From positions 1-64,000 of the forward strand of contig JAGFNQ010004737.1 in the NCBI GenBank assembly GCA_024364735.1: DNA of 64,000 nucleotides. The letters are read 5' to 3'. This document shows, piece after piece, positions 1 to 11,067 of the stretch (positions within the stretch are counted from its first letter, which is position 1; the number at the start of each line of letters is the position of its first letter). The translations under genes and the position numbers were made by a program. The notes beneath the pieces were generated by a model, which saw only the letters and a program-made list of their open reading frames with translations, made no database searches and was not told where the DNA came from. The stretch comes from Boesenbergia rotunda. Lineage: Eukaryota > Streptophyta > Magnoliopsida > Zingiberales > Zingiberaceae.

Positions 1-797
1 TTAAAAGGCAAGATGGCCAAATTACCCTTTTCCGGAAAGGTAATCCAGTGGGAGAATTGCTTGGACTAATACATACTGATGTATGTGGACCAATGTCAAC
101 TCTTGCACAAGGAGGCTATAGCTACTTCATTACCTTTATCGATGATCACTCACGATTCGGGTATGTGTTCTTGATGAAACACAAATCTGAAGCTTTTGAG
201 AAATTCAAAGAGTTCAGAAAGGAAGTAGAGAAACAGCTTAGCAAAAGTATTAAGATACTTCGATCCGATCGGGGTGGTGAATACTTAAGTCAAGAGTTTC
301 AAGATTATCTTAGGGACAATGGGATATTGTCTCAATGGACTCCGCCATATACACCACAGCATAATGGTGTATCTGAGAGGCGCAACCAAACCTTGATGGA
401 CATGGTTAGATCCATGATGAATCATGCAACTCTTCCAAAATCCTTTTGGGGCTATGCGCTCAAGACAGCTGTTTACTTGCTAAACAAAGTCCCGACCAAG
501 GTAGTTTCTACTACTCCATATGAGTCGTGGAATAGTAAGAAACCTCACTTAACTCACCTTAAGATATGGGGTTGTCCTGCTTATGTGAAGCGGACTGTAT
601 CAGACAAATTGGATGCTAAGTTTGATAAATGTCTATTTATTGGATACCCTAAGGAAACAAAGGGTTACCAATTCTATCATCCCTTGGAACAAAAGGTGTT
701 TGTTTCAAGGCATGCTGTATTTCTAGAAAAAGAATTTCTTTTACAAGAAACAGTGGGAGTGGCATTGAACTTGATGAAGTTCAAGAAACTCCAATAG
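1..797 (+). pseudogene. Element A integrase core (pol fragment, frameshifted)
   Basis: This encodes the DDE integrase that would join element cDNA to host DNA. The catalytic set is visible: Asp in HTDVCGP, Asp in LRSDRGGEY and Glu in NGVSERRN. Upstream, residues such as KGKMAKLPFSGK are the end of the pre-integrase zinc-finger domain, but they lie in a different frame from the core, so a frameshift sits near base 38. The reading then continues through the copia-typical TPYESW and LKIWGCPAY blocks and is lost by a second frameshift near 740-760; the following acidic, proline-rich linker (about 760-950) is in another frame. The gene is truncated by the window edge. The family call is firm and the copy cannot make a full polyprotein. 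Confidence 0.88.
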
Positions 798-2056
798 ACA
801 TTACAGAGACACCTAGTCTAGACCCACAACCGAGAACTCATGATGATGAGCTATCAGTTGAACCTAAAACAACACCACCTCCTCGTAGGTCTGATAGGAC
901 ACGTAATATTCCAGAGAGATACAGATTTCTCATAAGTGAATCGAACGACGTGTTACTCATAAGCGATGACGAACCTATCAGTTATGAAGATGTTCTGAAA
1001 AGTTCAGAAAGGGTCAAATGGCTTGAAGCCATGAAGTCGGAAATGGATTCCATGTACGAAAATCAAGTATGGGACTTGGTTAACCCACCTGAAGGGATTA
1101 AGCCCATAGGGTGCAAGTGGGTTTTCAAAAAGAAAACAGACATGGAAGGTAATGTTGTTACCTTTAAGGCTAGATTAGTGGCAAACGGATATCGTCAAAA
1201 ACAAGGAATTGATTATGACGAAACCTATTCGCCAGTAGCTATGCTTAAATCCATTCGGATGCTCCTGGCCATAGCAGCTCATTATGATTATCAGATATGA
1301 CAAATGGATGTAAAAACAGTTTTCCTTAATGGAAACCTGCTTGAGGATGTATACATGATACAACATGAAGGTTTCACATCGGTTGACAAAACCAAAATAT
1401 GCAAGCTTCGACGATCCATATATGGACTGAAGCAAGCATCCAAGAGCTGGAACATCCGTTTTGATGAGACAATCAAAGAGTTTGATTTCTCACAAAATCC
1501 TAACGAACCTTGTGTGTACAAGAAGGTTAGTGGGAGTGCAGTCGTATTCCTAGTGTTATATGTCGATGACATATTGCTTATAGGAAATGATATATCAGTC
1601 TTACAGTCGGTTAAAATTTGGTTGTCCAAAACTTTCTCCATGAAAGACCTAGGAGCAACCTATATCCTTGGGATTAGAATCTATAGAGATAGATCAAAAT
1701 GGTTGCTTGGTCTTTCGCAGTCTACATATATAGACCGAGTGCTAAAAAGGTTTAGCATGTCGGAATCCAAGAAAGGTTACCTTCCTATCAGGCATGGGAT
1801 CAACCTTTCAAAGTCTATGTGTCCGCGCACAGAAGATGATAGGATTTGCATGAATAAGATTCCTTATGCATCCGCGATAGGATCTATCATGTATGCTATG
1901 TTATGTACTAGGTCCAATGTATCGTATGCTCTGAGCGTCACGAGCAGATACCAGTCTGATCCAGGAATGGATCATTGGGCGGCTGTCAAGACAATCCTTA
2001 AGTACTTAAGAAGAACTAAGGATGTGCTCCTAATAATGGAGAAAGAGATATGGTAA
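798..2056 (+). pseudogene. Element A reverse transcriptase (nonsense and frameshift)
   Basis: This is a copia-type RT (RVT_2 family). The N-terminal half (950-1300) carries the W-x-L-V-x-P-P-E-G and GCKWVFKKK blocks and ARLVANGYRQ. It stops at TGA 1298-1300, where relatives have Trp immediately before QMDVKT, so TGG to TGA is the likely change. The second half (1304-2056) holds SIYGLKQASKSW and the catalytic YVDD in VLYVDDILLIGND, still intact. A frameshift near 2030-2050 separates it from RNase H. The spacer 798-949 encodes the integrase-RT linker in a shifted frame. With one nonsense codon and flanking frameshifts this copy is not autonomous. Confidence 0.88.
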
Positions 2057-2535
2057 TACGTGGGTATACAGATGCCAGTTTCCAGACAAATAAGGATGAC
2101 TCCAAATCTCAGTCTGGATACATATTTACTTTGAATGGAGGCGCAATAAGTTGGAAGAGTTCCAAGCAAGACACTGTAGCGGATTCTACCATGGAAGCGG
2201 AATATATTGCGGCTTCGGAAGAAGCAAAAGAAGCAGTCTGGATCAAGAAGTTTGTCTCGGAACTTGGTGTGGTTCCAACCATTGATGAAGCAATACCAAT
2301 TTACTGCGACAACAATGGAGCTATTGCACAAGCAAAGGAACCAAGGTCTCATCAACGATCCAAACACGTGCTTCGCCGCTATCATCTGATCAGAGAGATT
2401 ATAAGTAGGAATGATATACAAATTAAGAAAATTCCCACTGAAAGGAATATAGCGGATCCTTTAACTAAGGCCTTGCCTCAAAGCAAGTTTGAGGGTCATG
2501 TTAGAGCCTGTGGTATTGGATACCGTAGCGATTGA
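2050..2535 (+). pseudogene. Element A RNase H domain
   Basis: This copia RNase H domain would degrade the RNA strand of the RNA:DNA hybrid during reverse transcription. Visible motifs are GYTDASFQ (first Asp), STMEAEYIAASEEAKEAVW (Glu block) and YCDNNGAI (second Asp). It ends with the copia-typical NIADPLTKALPQSKFEGHV. It is open over its length but separated from RT by a frameshift, so it is part of a broken pol rather than a separate gene. The stop at 2533-2535 lies about 20 bases before the LTR, which is normal spacing for this lineage. Confidence 0.88.
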
Positions 2536-2540
2536 CATTA

Positions 2541-2555
2541 GGCCAAGTGGGAGTT
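2541..2555 (+). promoter_or_regulatory. Element A polypurine tract
   Basis: AAGTGGGAG sits directly before the TGTTAG start of the LTR. This is the position and form of the plus-strand primer in Angela/Tork-type copia elements. Confidence 0.7.
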
Positions 2556-4785
2556 TGTTAGTAATATGAGAGAAGTGTCCTAAGGCAATCGCCTTATGAT
2601 TGTAATCATTTACTTTAATAAATGAATATTCACTATTTGAGTATACATGTTCGTGTATTTGATTGAGATCTTAAACTCATTTACTGAATGTCTGCAATAC
2701 AATTCACAGCATGAGAGAATTTGTGATGAATTCACAACTAGTGATTATCTCTACATGTGCAATTGTGAAGTATTGAAATTGTCCCTAGTCGATGAATTGA
2801 TAAATACGGACACTATCAATTCTGTTGAGACTAGCATGGGTTATTCTCTAATCAGCTGATTCGCACTGGCTGGTGACATTGTGATGTCCGGAGATAAACA
2901 TGAATGCTAGTTAAGGGAACTAGTTCATTGGAGTGACTAGCTGTAAAACTTCATATAGTAATCTACATATAGATATGTCAATGAAGTTCTTACTGCAGCT
3001 AAAGTGCGATGTTCCTTTGACTTACGGTGTTCAAGTCATCTTGGTCATAAAGACTTATACTTTGACATCTTAAGCAAGCATCTCCAAGGAGGTGTGGACC
3101 CAGGATGATTGGGTATAAGCCGAAGTGCCCGAAGATGTTTGAACAGCCTACAAAGGATTCACTACTCCTTGCGAGGAGATGTATACCCAAGGCCTATCGT
3201 CGGATTGTTACTCGAAGCCTCTGGCTAGAGCATCACATGTTCCGAGTATGAATCTCTCAAAAACATGAGAGTAACTAGAATCCGTTGTACGAGAAAGACA
3301 TTACTTGGGCTAGGTGTGACGTAGTCATCCTAGTGGGGACTAACACACATAGACCGTGTCCTGAACCAAGTGGGTATAAGATGGTGAAGGGAATGAGGCA
3401 CGACTCATTATAGCTGCTGAAGGGTTTCAGAATTATTTCTGAGGTCAACCGTTGATCTTTCGATTAATTGGGGGCCATGATGTACTAATAGGTGTCACTC
3501 ATGATCGTTCAATAATTGGTTGATTATAGACGGCCAACATAAATCGAAAGCCTATTTAGTCACACGCACTACGAGTAATCCAAGGGATTTAAAACGAGTT
3601 AAAAATTGGATTTTCCGATCAAGAGAGATAAGTCGAATCTGAATTTATCAGAGACGCATCGGAAGCTTAAAATGGCTAAGTCTTTTGAAGGCTTATTGGA
3701 CGAATTAAATGAGTTTAATTTGTAAGGTGACGGCTTGGATTTGGCCGGCCAAAGAGGGTCCCCACCCTCTTTGGTTTGGCCGGCCACAATAAAAAGGGAA
3801 ACCAAATTGTTTGGTTTAAATTATAAAATAAATCGAGCGTGATTTGTTTTATAAAATTATGGATAAAGAAATTTATATAAAGAAATTTATAGAAATTTAT
3901 TCTTTTTATGGAAATTAAAATGAACCATGGATTGACTTATTTTATTTTATAAAATCAATTATGAATTGATTTTTCCATGATAAGAAAAATTTATATAATA
4001 AATTTCTTGTAAAATTTTATTCCATAATAAAAGGGGAGACATGGTTGTTTTTATTATAAATTAAGTTATAATAAAAACTTGACATAACGGAATAATTCAT
4101 AGAAAAATTTATAAGATAAATTTCTTATGAAAAATTTATTCCGTTAAAAGGAGACTTGGCGATAAAGAGGCTACTATATAAAGGTGCAAAGGCAAGGCTT
4201 GGAAATTAATTTTAAGAGATCAATGATTCTTGCCTAGCCTCTCTTCCTCTCCTTCTCTCCCTCTCCCTCCTCTAGTTGGCGCCGGCCCTAGAGGGCTCCC
4301 CTAGGGTTGCCGTGAGCCACCTCCACCAAGAAGGTGCCGAAGAAGAAGAAGAAGCGGGTCGCGACTCCTTCCTTCCTCCCGGAATCTTTATTCCATTTTT
4401 CGTTTGGTGGTTAGTTTTCTATCTCTCTCTCTTGATATTCTTGTCGTGCCTTTGGAGAATCTAGTAGTTCTTGTCGGCACGAAACTCGTGGCTTTGCGAA
4501 GTCATCCCGAAGAGAACTCGACGTGGACGCAAATAGAGGCGGAGCTTCCAAGGGACGCTACGGTTGGATCTCGTCCCTTTCTACGAGTTACGCGAGGTAT
4601 TAAGTCAATTAGTTTACTTTCTGCAAAATTTTAAATGTATGATCATGTCTCCATAACATAAGGTTGCATGCTAGATAGTGGTTAAAATAATTTGAGAAAT
4701 TATTTATGCTAAACCTTCCGCTGCACGTAATTAAAATTTAAAATTATGAACCCGTATCCATGTCAACATGCACCCGGTCCCAACA
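2556..4785 (+). repeat. Element A 3' LTR (about 2.2 kb)
   Basis: The LTR begins TGTTAG after the purine tract and ends CAACA at 4785, giving the short TGTT/AACA inverted ends. It is AT-rich in the middle (3830-4160) and has a TATA box at 4175, followed by a CT-rich stretch at 4230-4275. An 11-bp-arm hairpin built around AAAGAGGGT sits at 3749-3774, flanked by two GGCCGGCC sites. Small open frames inside (for example 2647-2859 and 4276-4464) have no family resemblance and are taken as chance. Confidence 0.8.
4175..4182 (+). promoter_or_regulatory. TATA box of element A LTR
   Basis: TATATAAA is followed about 50 bases on by a CT-rich stretch, as in plant LTR core promoters. Transcription would be expected to start about 30 bases downstream. 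Confidence 0.6.
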
Positions 4786-5291
4786 CATGATTAACATATT
4801 AAGTTTTCATGATTTTTAATTTTGGGAATACCTTTAATTAGGCCAAGTTGGGTGATTTTTGAAATAATTCTTAGGTTAGTGTATCCTAGTCTCCTATGCC
4901 AGAGGTTTGATTATTCTAACTGAGTTAACATGCATTTAGGTACTAGGGAAAGTTTTATAGTGTAAACATTATTTTTTCTAGTACCCTTAAGCATGATTTC
5001 TGAGTCTTGCAAGTTTCTAATCAGGTAGTTAGAATTGTTGAAGGTAACTATATAACCAGAATCACATAACTGACTTATGCTAAGTAAGTTAAATTTGAAA
5101 TTTTCAATCAAAAGGACTTTCTTAATAACAAAGTCAGATTTAAGTTCAATATTACCTGACCCAATTACCTTGAGTGTAGCATTGTTGCCAAATGCTACTG
5201 AGCCTAGGTTCTTGAACTTGAGTTTGGTGAATTTCAATTTGTCTCCAGTCATGTGTCTGGAGCAACTGCTATCCAACATCCATTGGTCCAA
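4786..5291 (-). pseudogene. Element B protease and start of pre-integrase domain
   Basis: The reading starts near 5291 with DQWMLDSSCSRHMTG, the retropepsin-like active-site region of copia Pol. Relatives, including element C, have the catalytic DSG triad; this copy has DSS, so the glycine next to the catalytic Asp is lost. The domain continues through NLLSISQLCDSGY and MLKGTRKNNVYTI and reaches a stop at 4911. Homology continues to 4786, where element A interrupts it in the zinc-finger region. No upstream ATG is needed, since the protease is normally released from a polyprotein. This is an inactive fragment. Confidence 0.8.
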
Positions 5292-5967
5292 ATCTTTATG
5301 TTCCTACACATAATGAGTTTGTTGATTTGAATCCAATTAGAGTCAGGAATAGCCTAAATTGATTTTCACAGCCTAGTCTGTCTCACCCAAATCTAGGGTT
5401 ATCAATCACGTTAGCCTTACAGGTTTGGTGAGACAGGTTTTGGTAGGTAAAAAAAATATAATTTATTTTGAAACACTTAATTAATTTTGAAAATAATTGA
5501 ATTTATATTGAAAAGAATGTCTACAACTAACTGAAGGTTTGTGTTAGATTCGAATTTGACAGAGACTAATTTGAATTTGAATTTCAAAGATTGGCTTCCA
5601 GGTCTTAGCGAGACACTAGGCCTTCTTTGGTCGTAGCCTTATTGGATCATCAACCCTTTCCTTGACAAAGCCTTCCAGTGAAATTTCATTTTCAAAATTA
5701 ATCTTTGAAAAATTCTTGTCTAACTAGTTTGGGTCTTGGATCGGTAGCTTCGGCTAGTTTCACCAGTCTAAAGAGACCAAGTAGAGAATACTTGACATTA
5801 TTAGAATTGGTTTCCCTAACGTACTATCATCTCACCTCCACCCAATACTATGTTGTCAAATTTCAGTTAAGTTAGTTCAGTCCATAAACTAACCATTCCT
5901 AAATCTAAGTATGGTAAATTGCGGGAATTAAGTAAACAATCAAACACGCAAATTCAAAGCAACAATT
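5292..5967 (-). other. Gag-pol non-coding spacer of element B
   Basis: About 0.68 kb with no useful reading frame separates the inferred gag end (codons for FIVR then TAA at 5968-5970) from the protease. The same block occurs in C (20248-20948), in an old scrap at 51286-51790 and after gag in L. It is therefore a family feature, not damage to B. Confidence 0.6.
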
Positions 5968-7609
5968 TTATCTAACAATAAATATTGTTTTCAATTTGGC
6001 TCCCCCTGGACTAAAGCCATGATAATGGTTTGGCAAGCTGTGAATCTTGTCCTTGGGGATCCAATAATGATTTGATCCAGTTTGTTTGTTCAAGCATAGT
6101 TTGGGTACCCATGCCTGAACTTTAGGTTTGGACTGGTTCAGTATAGCAAAGTAGGATCTTTGTCTAGATTTGGTTCTATAGCCTAGTCCATATCGATTTA
6201 GAACCGATTTCTATTTTCCATGAATCATGTCAAGACCCTTGGAACCAGAAGTGAATCGTTCTAAGGCAGCTCTAAGATCCTTGACTTGAATTTTCATGGA
6301 GGAGTTCTCTTTCTCATGTTTTTCAACTTGAGTAGAGGTTCCTTCTTGAACCTTCTCAGTTAAGGGTCTAGAGTCAGCTCCCTCTTTCAGGAGTTTTACT
6401 TCCTGTCGAAGGGATTCGACCTGGAGTTTAGCTTTCGCCAAATCTCGAGAAAGATAAGAAATTAACTCATTTAACTGACTTCTAGTAAAACCACTTACCT
6501 TGATTTCGTCGTCCTCTGAAAATGTCAGTCTGCCATCATCCTACTCCGATTCTGACTCGGTCTCGATTTCTTCTGAGGCGGTTAGTACGAGCAGGTTCGA
6601 CTGTGGGACCTCTTCTTCGGAGGAGGAGGAGGACTCGTCCCACGTTGCCTGAAGTGCCTTTTTCCTTCTATTCTTCTTGGTCTCCTTTAGGTTCGGACAC
6701 TCCATCTTGTAGTGACCCTTCTTCTTGCACTCGTAGCAGGTCGCGTTGGGTTTGTTCTTTTCATTTGCGGGTTCAGCTGGTTCATCCTTTCTTCGGCTGG
6801 CTTTCCGTCTGTTGGTTTGGTTCTTCAATTCCTTGTAGTAGTTTCGTGCTAGTCGGACCAGATTAGCTCGATCTCCTTCTTCGTCTTCTGAGTCTTCTTC
6901 TTGGTTCAGGTTGAGGCTTCTTCTTGGTTGTCCTTCCAGTTTTACCTGCAACAAAGGCAATACCTTTCTTGGCCAGATTGCAGTTAGTCTGTTCATGTAA
7001 TTCTAATTCAGAGAACAATTCATCTAATTTAATTTTTGAAAGGTCCCTTGAAACCTTGTATGCATCTACCATAGATGCCCACAAGGTGTTTCTCGGGAAA
7101 GCATTTAAAGCGTACCTTATCAAGTCACGGTTTTCTACCTTGTGACCGATTATGTGTAGTCTGTTCATTAGTTCCTGAATTCGGGCGTGAAGCTGAGCTG
7201 CTGTTTCGTTGCCGTTCATCTTGATCGTGTACAGCTTGTTTAGGAGGAGATCTCTCTTGCTGATTCGAGTGTCTGAAGTTCCTTCGTGCAGCTCGATCAA
7301 TTTTCCCCACAGCTCCTTGGCACTGTTGAATGGACCCACTCAGTTTAGCTCCTCTTTTGTTAAGCCACATTGGAGGGTCTGGGTCACCTTTGCATCAGCT
7401 TCAATCTTCCGTTTCAGAGCGGTGTCCCACTTTGTGTAGGTCTGAGGTACTCCTTCAGCATTCATTGGAATCTCCAGTCCGGACTGGATGATTATCCACA
7501 TGTCCACCTGAGTTTTCAGGTGGACCACCATTCTGCTCTTCCAGTAGGAGAAGTCTTCCCCACTGAAGAGAGGTGGTCTTGCGGTGCTGAAGCCTTCTTG
7601 CATGGCCAT
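5968..7609 (-). pseudogene. Element B Sirevirus-type gag (multiple breaks)
   Basis: Gag would form the capsid of the retrotransposon particle. The start at 7609 gives MAMQEGFSTARPPLFSGEDF, the conserved N terminus also seen in C and M, followed by a UBN2-like capsid region (TLQCGLTKEEL, LHEGTSDTRISKRDLLLNKL). A CCHC zinc knuckle, CYECKKKGHYKMEC, is encoded near 6700-6745, then a Glu/Ser-rich stretch and a coiled-coil segment (6211-6441). Breaks are a TGA at 7340-7342 where relatives have Arg, a frameshift near 6900, a TAG at 6541-6543 and another at 6211-6213. Homology to C continues to about 5968. Confidence 0.85.
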
Positions 7610-7822
7610 TTTATTTGAAAAGTAAACTAAAAGGAAAAAGAATATCCCAAGACTTGGTCTTGGATTGGTAGTGCGGGATTAAGAGAAATGATTATCAAGG
7701 GGTGTTGCACCGGTCTCGATTAGCGAAAAAGATTTCGAATAAATAAAAAAAATATTAAAAAAAAATTCATAAAAATTCGAAAAACTCTCAAATTGGTGGT
7801 TGCACCAAATTTCAGCTTCCCC

Positions 7823-7833
7823 GCTTGATACCA
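7823..7833 (-). promoter_or_regulatory. Element B primer binding site
   Basis: On the - strand, just inside the LTR, TGGTATCAAGC matches the initiator-Met tRNA complement (usual form TGGTATCAGAGC) with one base missing. Confidence 0.7.
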
Positions 7834-7835
7834 CT

Positions 7836-9206
7836 TGTTGGATCGAGAGAAACGATAGAGGGGGGTGACTATCGTAAAACGTTCAGATTAGAGTTAGAGA
7901 AATTACGCAGCGGAAGTAATAAACACAAAACGCGAACACAAGATCTTTTACTTGGTTTGGAGTCGCGGTCGGCTCCTACTCCAAGGCCCACGGCCGTTGA
8001 CCGTTTACTGCGTGCAATTCTATATGTGCGGAAAACCAGTTTACAAAATGTATTGCAAGAATAGTACAGTAAACTTAAAAGTAGCTTTTCGTTACCGACG
8101 TCCGGTGTAGATTGTATTTTCGGAGCAGAGGGACGTCGTCGACGCTTGTATCTCAAGTCGGGAGGTTTCCGGAGCAGAGCGCGGGAGTAGAATAGTGTGA
8201 ATGCGTTGGAAAACTTGATTGTTGAAAGCCTTGGGGTCGAGGGCCTTTTTATAGCCCTTGGGGGCGCCCGGAACATCGGGGGCGCCCCCCTACGTGTCAA
8301 CTGATCCGAGTTCCTCTCGGTCAGCTCGGATCCCATCAAACTCGGGATCAGGCTTTGACGGGGGCGCTCGACACGCTGGGGGCGCCCAGGTTGACCGGGT
8401 CGACTGTTATCCGTTGGCTTCTTGCTGGCTTCCACTTCGTTAGCTTGAACTGGGGGCGCCCGGACCATCCGGGGCGCCCGGGAGCACGGGGGCGTCCCGC
8501 CCATAAGCTGTCGAAGCATTCACTTTGTCTACTTCTTTTTGTATTTACCTTGGGGGCGCCCGAGACACTCCAGGCGCCCTACTCAGCTTCTGCCTCACTC
8601 CTTTGAGGCTGTATGAGCTGTAGACACTCGTTCCTTTGGTCCTGCATCCAGGGTTAGTCCAAAATAACATAGAGCAATAATATTTTAGATTTATACAGCC
8701 TTAGCTGTCTTGGTTCTGACTTTGGGTCTCCAAAATGGAGCCCTAGGTCGAACCGACGCCTACTGTTCCCTCGTCGAGGAACGCATCCTCACGTACTCCT
8801 CTCGGGAGAATTTACCTGATGCCAACCGGCTCCTCCGGTTGGACTTTTGCCTAGCAGTCCTTCGCCAGGTGCCTAGCTGTCCTTCGCCAGGTCTTCAGTA
8901 CCAAGTTGTCCTTCGCCTGGTGCCTAGCAGTCCTTCACTCGGTCTTTTTATCTTGGCATTCCTTCGCCAGGTGCCTAGCAGTCCTTCGCTAGGGCTTTGA
9001 ATCCTGGCATTCCTTCGCCAGGTGCCTAGCAGTCCTTCGCTAGGGCTTTGTATCCTAGCATTCCTTCACCAGGTGCTTAGCAGTCCTTCGCTAGGGCTGT
9101 TCCTGCACACTTGAGTAACATATTAGATAAACATTATACCTTAACTTTTGAACCCTTTTGCCATTATCAAAATACAGGTTCGACTTGGGTGCTTTCTACA
9201 CCAACA
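7836..9206 (-). repeat. Element B 5' LTR (about 1.37 kb)
   Basis: The ends are TGTTGG and CCAACA. On the - strand the LTR has an array of short hairpin units (CTAGCGAAGGACTGCTAG type, about 8850-9100), a GC-rich zone with many GGCGCC palindromes (8260-8580), an ACGTGTC G-box core at 8292-8298, a TATA box (GCTATAAAAAGG, about 8243-8255), and the family-typical run of Cs then CTCTATCG near the 3' end. The layout matches the LTRs of C, L and M. Confidence 0.85.
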
Positions 9207-10035
9207 AATATAAGTCCAGTACTTGGAAATTTTGAAAACAGTTTAAGTTAAGTACTTGGAAATTTTGAAAATAGTTTTGGTTAAGTACTTGGAAATTTTG
9301 AAAACAGTTTTAAAAGCAATTTAGATTAAGTACTTTTTTGACGAAAGGATAAAGTTTTGAAATTTTGAAATTTTAAAGAAAATTTTAATTTTCAAATCTT
9401 CTCTCCTTTTCACTCTCTCCCCCTTTGCCATATATCAAAAAAAAAAAACAAAGCAATAAAAACATTGCATACAAGAAGAATAATGTGCTGTACTGAACTA
9501 ATTCAAGATATAAACTGAGCCAAATCAATTTGGATTATCTCTGTCGGGACCTGTGTAACCCAATTAGCTACTTACTAACTGTTATAGACTGTAGTTTTCA
9601 CTAGGGTAAGTCAAGTTAAGTGTTCTGTTCAAGTTAGATTTTCTAAGCTTGACACTTAACCTGATTACTGTTTAATTTGTATTTAGTGCCCCAATTACTG
9701 TAGATGCACAGACTTAAAGCATCTTGAATTAAGGCAAAGACCTAAGCATCTCAACCCATTCTAGGTTGTGAGTCAGAAGTACCCTAAGGTGCTTGTGAGA
9801 TGCTGGCTTCTAGATCTATAGTGCATGCATTTCTAGGGTTAGGGCCTAAGCTAAGTCCATTTTCGAAAAAGCCCTAGTTTTGAAAGGGGGAAGTTTTTCC
9901 AAAAAAACTAAGTCGAAAAATTGATTTTAAAATTGTAAAAAGATTTTGAAAATCAAGTAAAGCAGTTTTAAAATTATTTTAGAGACTGATTTTAAAATCA
10001 AGTAAAGCAGTTAATAAAACAAAAGTATAGTAAAC
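9207..10035 (-). other. 3' untranslated region of element C with short tandem repeats
   Basis: This is a gene-free stretch after the RNase H stop. At 9216-9310 three copies of a roughly 38-base unit based on GTACTTGGAAATTTTGAAAA occur. On the - strand a purine tract (AAAGGGGGAGAG, about 9415-9427) follows TGATATATGG, the same context as one of the multiple purine tracts of element L (about 59570-59585). Confidence 0.6.
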
Positions 10036-10716
10036 CTATTCTACCAAGCATAATCCTAACTGCCATCTTACTGAGCTGAACTCAGACTCAGGTAGGGGTT
10101 TGATGAATATGTCAGTTAAGTTAGATTTAGAGTCTACATGCTTAAGGACTATCTCACCCCTGGCTACATGATCTCTTACAAAGTGGTGTTTAACTTCTAT
10201 GTATTTAGTTGTGGAATGTTGGATTGGGTTCTTAGTTAGATTAATTGAGCTTATATTGTCAATGTAGACTTGAGTTTGGGTGTAGTTAAGCTGGAAGTCC
10301 TTAAGAGTGTGCATCATCCATAAGAGTTGTGCTACACACTCTCCTAAGGCTACATACTCAGCTTCAGTTGTGGATAGAGCTACACAGTGTTGTTTTCTGC
10401 TGCACCAACTTACTAGACTATTTCCTAATAATTGATAGCTTCCACTTGTGCTCTTTCTATCTAATTTACAACCAGTGTAGTCTGAATCAGAGTATCCTAA
10501 CAAGTGAAAGGTTGAGGTTCTAGGATACCAAATCCCTACATTTATGGTGCCCTTAACATATCTTAGTATTCTTTTTAGGGCTGCTAAGTACGTTTCCTTA
10601 GAACAAGTCTGGTATCTAGCACACATTCCTACAGCAAAAAGGATATCAGGTATGCTGGCTGTAAGGTACAGTAGACTTCCAATCATACTTCTATAGAGTT
10701 TAAGGTCTACTGGTTA
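10036..10716 (-). pseudogene. Element C RNase H domain
   Basis: This is the copia RNase H following RT. It begins after the LYRSMIGSLLYL link, shows GYSDSDYTGCKLDRKSTSG (first Asp), STTEAEYVALGECVAQLLW (Glu block) and VYIDNISSINL (second Asp), and ends NLTDIFIKPLPESEF with a stop at 10036. It is split from RT by TAA 10714-10716, where relatives have Lys. The domain itself is open for 216 codons. It was once continuous with the RT pieces at 10717-11062 and 18165-19346. Confidence 0.87.
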
Positions 10717-11062
10717 ACCATCAGGGTCACTATCTATTTTTACATTTGTGGCCATGGGAGTACTTATGCTTTTGGAGTTGCCCATTTTGAATTTTTTTAT
10801 TAACTCCTTAGCATATTTAGATTGATGGACATAGTTTCCATCCCTAGTTTGTTTAATTTGTAACCCAAGAAAGAAATTGAGCTCACCAACTAAGCTCATT
10901 TCAAATTTATTTTCCATTATTTTAACAAATTCTTTTAGGAAGTTCGAGTTGGTTGGCCCAAAGATCATGACATCGACGTAGATTTGGGCAATAAAGATTT
11001 CTTTTCCTAAGATCATAATAAATAGGGTTGAATCAATTTGTCCTTGTTTAAATTCTTTAGAA
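10717..11062 (-). pseudogene. Element C RT, C-terminal part
   Basis: This is the downstream half of the copia RT, cut by element E. It begins at the ISKEFKQGQ segment, and the catalytic motif reads YVDV in QIYVDVMIFG instead of YVDD, so the second catalytic Asp is gone. It continues to FFLGLQIKQTRDG and ends at the TAA at 10714. The E boundary at 11067/11068 falls inside a codon run that resumes at 18165. Confidence 0.85.
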
Positions 11063-11067
11063 ATTAG
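11063..11067. repeat. Target-site duplication ATTAG (left) of element E
   Basis: ATTAG directly precedes the TGTTGG start of E and is repeated directly after the CCTACA end of E at 18160-18164, inside the RT gene of C. Confidence 0.92.

Larger units (their letters stand above)
1..4785 (+). mobile_element. Element A: 3' part of an Angela/Tork-like Ty1/copia retrotransposon
   Basis: The order integrase, reverse transcriptase, RNase H, purine tract, long LTR is that of a copia element read on the + strand. The 5' LTR, gag and protease lie left of the window. The LTR ends in CAACA at 4785 and is followed directly by - strand Sirevirus coding sequence (element B). The undisturbed match to that sequence is at about 19735-19800 in element C, so A inserted into B within the pre-integrase zinc-finger region. 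CATGA (4786-4790) is the likely right target duplication; its partner is off the window. Lineage is judged from protein motifs and the AAGTGGGAG tract before the LTR. Confidence 0.85.
4786..9206 (-). mobile_element. Element B: 5' half of a Sirevirus-like copia element
   Basis: Read on the - strand the order is 5' LTR (9206-7836), primer site, gag, non-coding spacer, protease and the beginning of the pre-integrase domain. It is then cut by element A; the rest of pol and the 3' LTR must lie left of the window. It is the same family as C and M, with a near-identical gag start. The LTR start at 9206 has no purine tract beside it and abuts the 3' untranslated region of element C, so it is a true 5' end inserted into C. 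AATAT (9207-9211) is the expected duplicated target. Confidence 0.8.

Noticed and set aside
4276..4634. Small + strand frames in the A LTR
   Set aside because: They lie in the leader after the LTR TATA box, show simple Glu and Ser runs and no family match.
7836..9206. Shared LTR between B and C (tandem LTR array from unequal recombination)
   Set aside because: No purine tract adjoins 9206, and the flank is the middle of C's untranslated region, so B is better explained as an insertion into C.
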